A DNA stretch of 64,000 nucleotides, from assembly GCF_004366355.1 (NCBI RefSeq), contig NZ_SODV01000002.1, forward strand, positions 124,001 to 188,000. The letters run 5' to 3'. Every line of letters begins with the position of its first letter. Within the stretch, counting starts at the first letter, position 1. The notes under the pieces are model-generated. The model did not search any database and had not been told where the DNA came from. It saw nothing but the letters and a program-made list of their open reading frames with translations. The translations under genes and the position numbers were made by a program. This stretch comes from Dinghuibacter silviterrae (GTDB lineage Bacteria; Bacteroidota; Bacteroidia; Chitinophagales; Chitinophagaceae). Below, piece after piece: positions 61,418-64,000 of the stretch.

Positions 61418-63213
61418 TGAGGATTATTTTGGTTACGGGGCTCTTGTTTTTTTGTTCCGCCTTGTTTGCCCAGCGCTTCACCATGGGAGACAGTTGTTTC
61501 TTCCTGGACGGAAAGCCTTTCCAGATGATCTCCGGGGAGATGCATTATACCCGCGTCCCCCGGGAGGCCTGGCGGCAACGGATGAAGATGGCCAAGGCGA
61601 TGGGACTCAACACGATCGGCACCTATGTATTCTGGAACGTACACGAACCGGAAAAAGGGGTGTGGGATTTTTCGGGGAACAACGACATCGCGGCCTTTGT
61701 AAAAACGGCGCAGGAGGAGGGACTTTGGGTGGTCCTGCGCCCTTCACCTTATGTCTGTGCGGAATGGGAGTTCGGAGGATACCCCTATTGGCTGGGCCGG
61801 GAAAAAGGGTTGGTGGTCCGGAGCCTGGAACCCTCCTACCTGGCCGAGTACCGGAAGTACATCATGGAGGTGGGCCGGCAACTGGCGCCTTTACAGGTCA
61901 ACCACGGGGGCAACATCCTCATGGTACAAGTGGAGAATGAGTATGGATCGTATGACAGCAGCAAGGCCTACCTGGACACCAACCGGGCGATCTTCCGCGA
62001 AGCCGGGTTCGACGGCTTGTTGTACACCTGCGATCCCGCAAAGGATGTAGCCCGCGGGTATCTTCCCGGTCTGCTCCCCGCGCTCAACGGGGTGGACCGC
62101 CCCCCGACGGTCAAGCAGTTGGTCAATCGTTATCATAATGGGGAAGGCCCCTATTACATTGCCGAATGGTACCCCGCCTGGTTTGACGGGTGGGGTACTC
62201 GGCACCACATCACGCCCGCAGCCAAGTATACCGGTCGCCTGGACTCTGTCCTGGCGGCCGGTATTTCCATCAACATGTATATGTTTCACGGGGGCACGAC
62301 CCGGGGATTTATGAACGGCGCCAACTATAATGACCATCGGCCCTTCGAGCCGCAGGTGAGCAGCTATGATTATGATGCGCCGCTGGATGAGGCGGGGAAT
62401 CCGACGGAGAAATATTTTGCGTTCCGCTCCGTTATACAGAAACATCTGGCGTTTGTGCTGCCGCCGGTACCGGCGCCAAAACCGGCGATTTCTTTGGGTG
62501 TCTCTTTTACGGGTCTTGCGTCCTTGTTCGATATTTTGCCGGCGCCGGTTTCGTCTTTGTCACCGTTGACATTTGAGGACCTTCACCAGGCGTATGGGTA
62601 TGTATTGTACCGGACATTTCTACACGGTGGCGTCTCCGGGATGTTGTCGGTTCAGGGCCTCCGCGACTATGGGCTTGTTTTTGTCAACGGTGTTCGTGTG
62701 GGGGTGCTGGACCGGCGCCTCTCCCTGGACAGTGTTTTATTGACGCTGCCACCGGGTCAAGTCCGGCTGGACATTCTCGTGGAGAACCTGGGGCGGATCA
62801 ACTTTGGGCCTTACCTCTTGCAGAATGTAAAGGGGATTACCGGAGAGGTGTTTTTCGGGGGGGCAGCCGTGCATCACTGGCAGATGTTTTCGCTGCCCTT
62901 TCTGCGTCCTTCGTCGCTGCCGTTTCATTCTATTGCCGTTTCCGGCACTTCGCCGGTGGTGCGCCGGGGAACGTTTACCCTGGAACAGCCTTTGGACACC
63001 TACCTGGATATGCACGCGTGGGGCAAAGGCTGCGTCTGGGTCAACGGACATAACCTCGGGCGGTATTGGTGTATCGGACCCCAGCAAACGGTGTACGTTC
63101 CCGCCGAATGGTTAAAAAAAGGCGAGAACGAGGTCATCGTTTTTGAACTCTTAAAACCCGAACAGACGTCGCTCATCGGGATCGACCATCCCGTGCTGAA
63201 CGTTGTACCATGA
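61417..63213 (+). CDS. Beta-galactosidase, GH35
   Basis: 598-residue exported glycosidase: signal peptide ending ALFAQ, a TIM barrel of family GH35 (FQMISGEMHYTRVPREAW, FWNVHEPEKGVWDF), acid/base E175 in VENEYGS and nucleophile E250 in YIAEWYPAW, then a C-terminal beta-sandwich (about 400-590) with GKGCVWVNGHNLGRYW. It releases terminal beta-galactose. It overlaps the susD stop by one base and the convergent GH51 gene by 41 bases, and would act in the periplasm or at the surface. Confidence 0.94.
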   Translation: MRIILVTGLLFFCSALFAQRFTMGDSCFFLDGKPFQMISGEMHYTRVPREAWRQRMKMAKAMGLNTIGTYVFWNVHEPEKGVWDFSGNNDIAAFVKTAQEEGLWVVLRPSPYVCAEWEFGGYPYWLGREKGLVVRSLEPSYLAEYRKYIMEVGRQLAPLQVNHGGNILMVQVENEYGSYDSSKAYLDTNRAIFREAGFDGLLYTCDPAKDVARGYLPGLLPALNGVDRPPTVKQLVNRYHNGEGPYYIAEWYPAWFDGWGTRHHITPAAKYTGRLDSVLAAGISINMYMFHGGTTRGFMNGANYNDHRPFEPQVSSYDYDAPLDEAGNPTEKYFAFRSVIQKHLAFVLPPVPAPKPAISLGVSFTGLASLFDILPAPVSSLSPLTFEDLHQAYGYVLYRTFLHGGVSGMLSVQGLRDYGLVFVNGVRVGVLDRRLSLDSVLLTLPPGQVRLDILVENLGRINFGPYLLQNVKGITGEVFFGGAAVHHWQMFSLPFLRPSSLPFHSIAVSGTSPVVRRGTFTLEQPLDTYLDMHAWGKGCVWVNGHNLGRYWCIGPQQTVYVPAEWLKKGENEVIVFELLKPEQTSLIGIDHPVLNVVP

Positions 63214-64000
63214 ATTGCAGGACGGTGATGGAGTAGGGTGGAAGGGTTTGGTTGAGCGTCTTTACCGTCGTTTCCACCGGGACGATCTTTTGGGGATCGT
63301 CGATGGTATTGGTCCCGGTGGGGCTGTCGGCCTTCAGGGTCCACATCGTCGCACTTTTCCATGTTGCCCCGGTGATGTCGACGACGACTTTTTGTGCTGT
63401 TGACTGGGTGTTCACCAGTTTGAGGTACACGGTATCATTCTTTGTGGTGGCGGAATAAAAGAAAGCGTCGATGGTTTTGTCGTCCTTGGTCTGGGTGGGA
63501 ACGTTGTCTGCGCTTGTTTTGATGATGGCGTTCCCGAGGTGGTTGCTAAAAAGCGCTTGTGCGTAATAGGAAGGAGAGCCGTACGCGGTGAGCGTATTGT
63601 ACCCGATCAGGTCGCTCCGCCATTGCATGCCTCCCGGATCAACACGGACGAGGAGCGGGGCGTAACTGGCCATGATGACGTGGTCCGCGTTGTTTTCCAT
63701 ACCGGTCATCCACGCGGCGTCGCCAAGGGCGGCATTGAAGTTGGTCGTAGGGGAACCCTCACGGGTAGCCCATTCGCCAACAAAAACTTTGGGGCCGCTG
63801 CGGTCATAGTGATCGTACTGGTGGGCGTGCGCTTCCATCTCCCAGGCGTTGCGGTAGTAGTGTTCATCCACGATCTCCGTACGGCCGGCGGGTGCGGGGA
63901 AACGGCCGCCGAGCCAGTCTTTACCACCCACGGTGGAGATGACCTGCAGCCCGGGGTATTTGGTTTTGATGGCGTCGTAGAATTGTGCATAACGGCCTTC
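63173..64000 (-). CDS. Alpha-L-arabinofuranosidase, GH51 (C-terminal part)
   Basis: 276 codons at the right edge; the N-terminus is outside the window. The GH51 nucleophile region VFVGEWATREGSPTTNFNAA is visible, after VDEHYYRNAWEMEAHAHQYD and before LGDAAWMTGMENNADHVIMA and the C-terminal beta domain (MQWRSDLIGYN, TVYLKLVNTQ). It removes alpha-L-arabinofuranosyl side chains. Its 3' end runs 41 bases into the GH35 gene on the opposite strand. Together with GH35 it points to an arabinogalactan or arabinan side-chain substrate. Confidence 0.9.
   Translation of the reverse strand, partial: EGRYAQFYDAIKTKYPGLQVISTVGGKDWLGGRFPAPAGRTEIVDEHYYRNAWEMEAHAHQYDHYDRSGPKVFVGEWATREGSPTTNFNAALGDAAWMTGMENNADHVIMASYAPLLVRVDPGGMQWRSDLIGYNTLTAYGSPSYYAQALFSNHLGNAIIKTSADNVPTQTKDDKTIDAFFYSATTKNDTVYLKLVNTQSTAQKVVVDITGATWKSATMWTLKADSPTGTNTIDDPQKIVPVETTVKTLNQTLPPYSITVLQFMVQRSARDGRSR

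Overview
The window reads as a chromosomal segment of a GC-rich Bacteroidota, most like the Chitinophagaceae. Two SusC/SusD pairs, a hybrid two-component regulator with a C-terminal AraC domain, orphan MacB/FtsX-type permeases, a CcmB-CcmC-CcmD cluster and several TAnnTTTG promoter elements point that way. Family-level placement is inferred from gene content, not from an alignment. Most of the window is visibly GC-rich (37 of 60 bases in the line at 42181). About 36.1-41.5 kb is AT-richer (22 of 60 at 38941) and looks like accessory DNA.

Layout: 1-7.2 kb carries kynureninase (cut by the left edge), an ECF sigma/anti-sigma/DUF4097 operon, glutaryl-CoA dehydrogenase, an MsbA-like ABC exporter and two small helical-bundle proteins. 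7.2-15.7 kb carries a HAD phosphatase, an acyltransferase, a beta-barrel, a thioesterase next to queA, a double-ATPase oligopeptide-type ABC protein, a DUF5690 transporter-like protein, AMP nucleosidase and an orphan nuclease-like domain. 15.8-22 kb carries glutamate dehydrogenase, ccmB-ccmC-ccmD, tdk, a Pro-rich repeat protein and the Kdo transferase gene waaA. 22-27.9 kb is a tight plus-strand nucleotide-sugar operon: aminotransferase, ugd, UDP-glucuronate decarboxylase, rfbB, rfbC, rfbD. It would supply UDP-xylose and dTDP-rhamnose for surface glycans; rfbA is not in the window.

28-35.4 kb carries a SusC/SusD_2 pair on the minus strand downstream of a MacB-type permease that has a FecR-like N-terminal segment. 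35.5-41.6 kb is the accessory region: an RDD protein, a 19-bp direct repeat, an AlbA_2-type ATP-binding gene broken by an early amber codon, a damaged LytTR domain, an AAA/DUF4143 ATPase behind repeated operator-like boxes, a beta-barrel protein, a DUF4160/DUF2442 pair, and tRNA-Gln(CUG). 41.7-52.6 kb carries a beta-hydroxyacid dehydrogenase, a second orphan permease, glycerate kinase, an SDR/AraC/MFS efflux operon, a WalJ-like hydrolase, a GNAT, a MarR-GNAT fusion with a palindromic operator over its promoter, and a small secreted protein.

52.7-64 kb is a polysaccharide utilization locus: hybrid sensor/AraC regulator, SusC, SusD and a GH35 beta-galactosidase, with a convergent GH51 alpha-L-arabinofuranosidase cut by the right edge. 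The enzymes suggest an arabinogalactan-type substrate. A 20-bp tandem repeat just upstream of susC is a candidate binding site for the hybrid regulator. I saw no CRISPR array, insertion sequence, phage gene or integrase. No stretch of more than about 300 bases lacks an assigned gene; the longest gap (about 280 bases, 40625-40904) holds the promoter and inverted repeat described for the DUF4160 gene.
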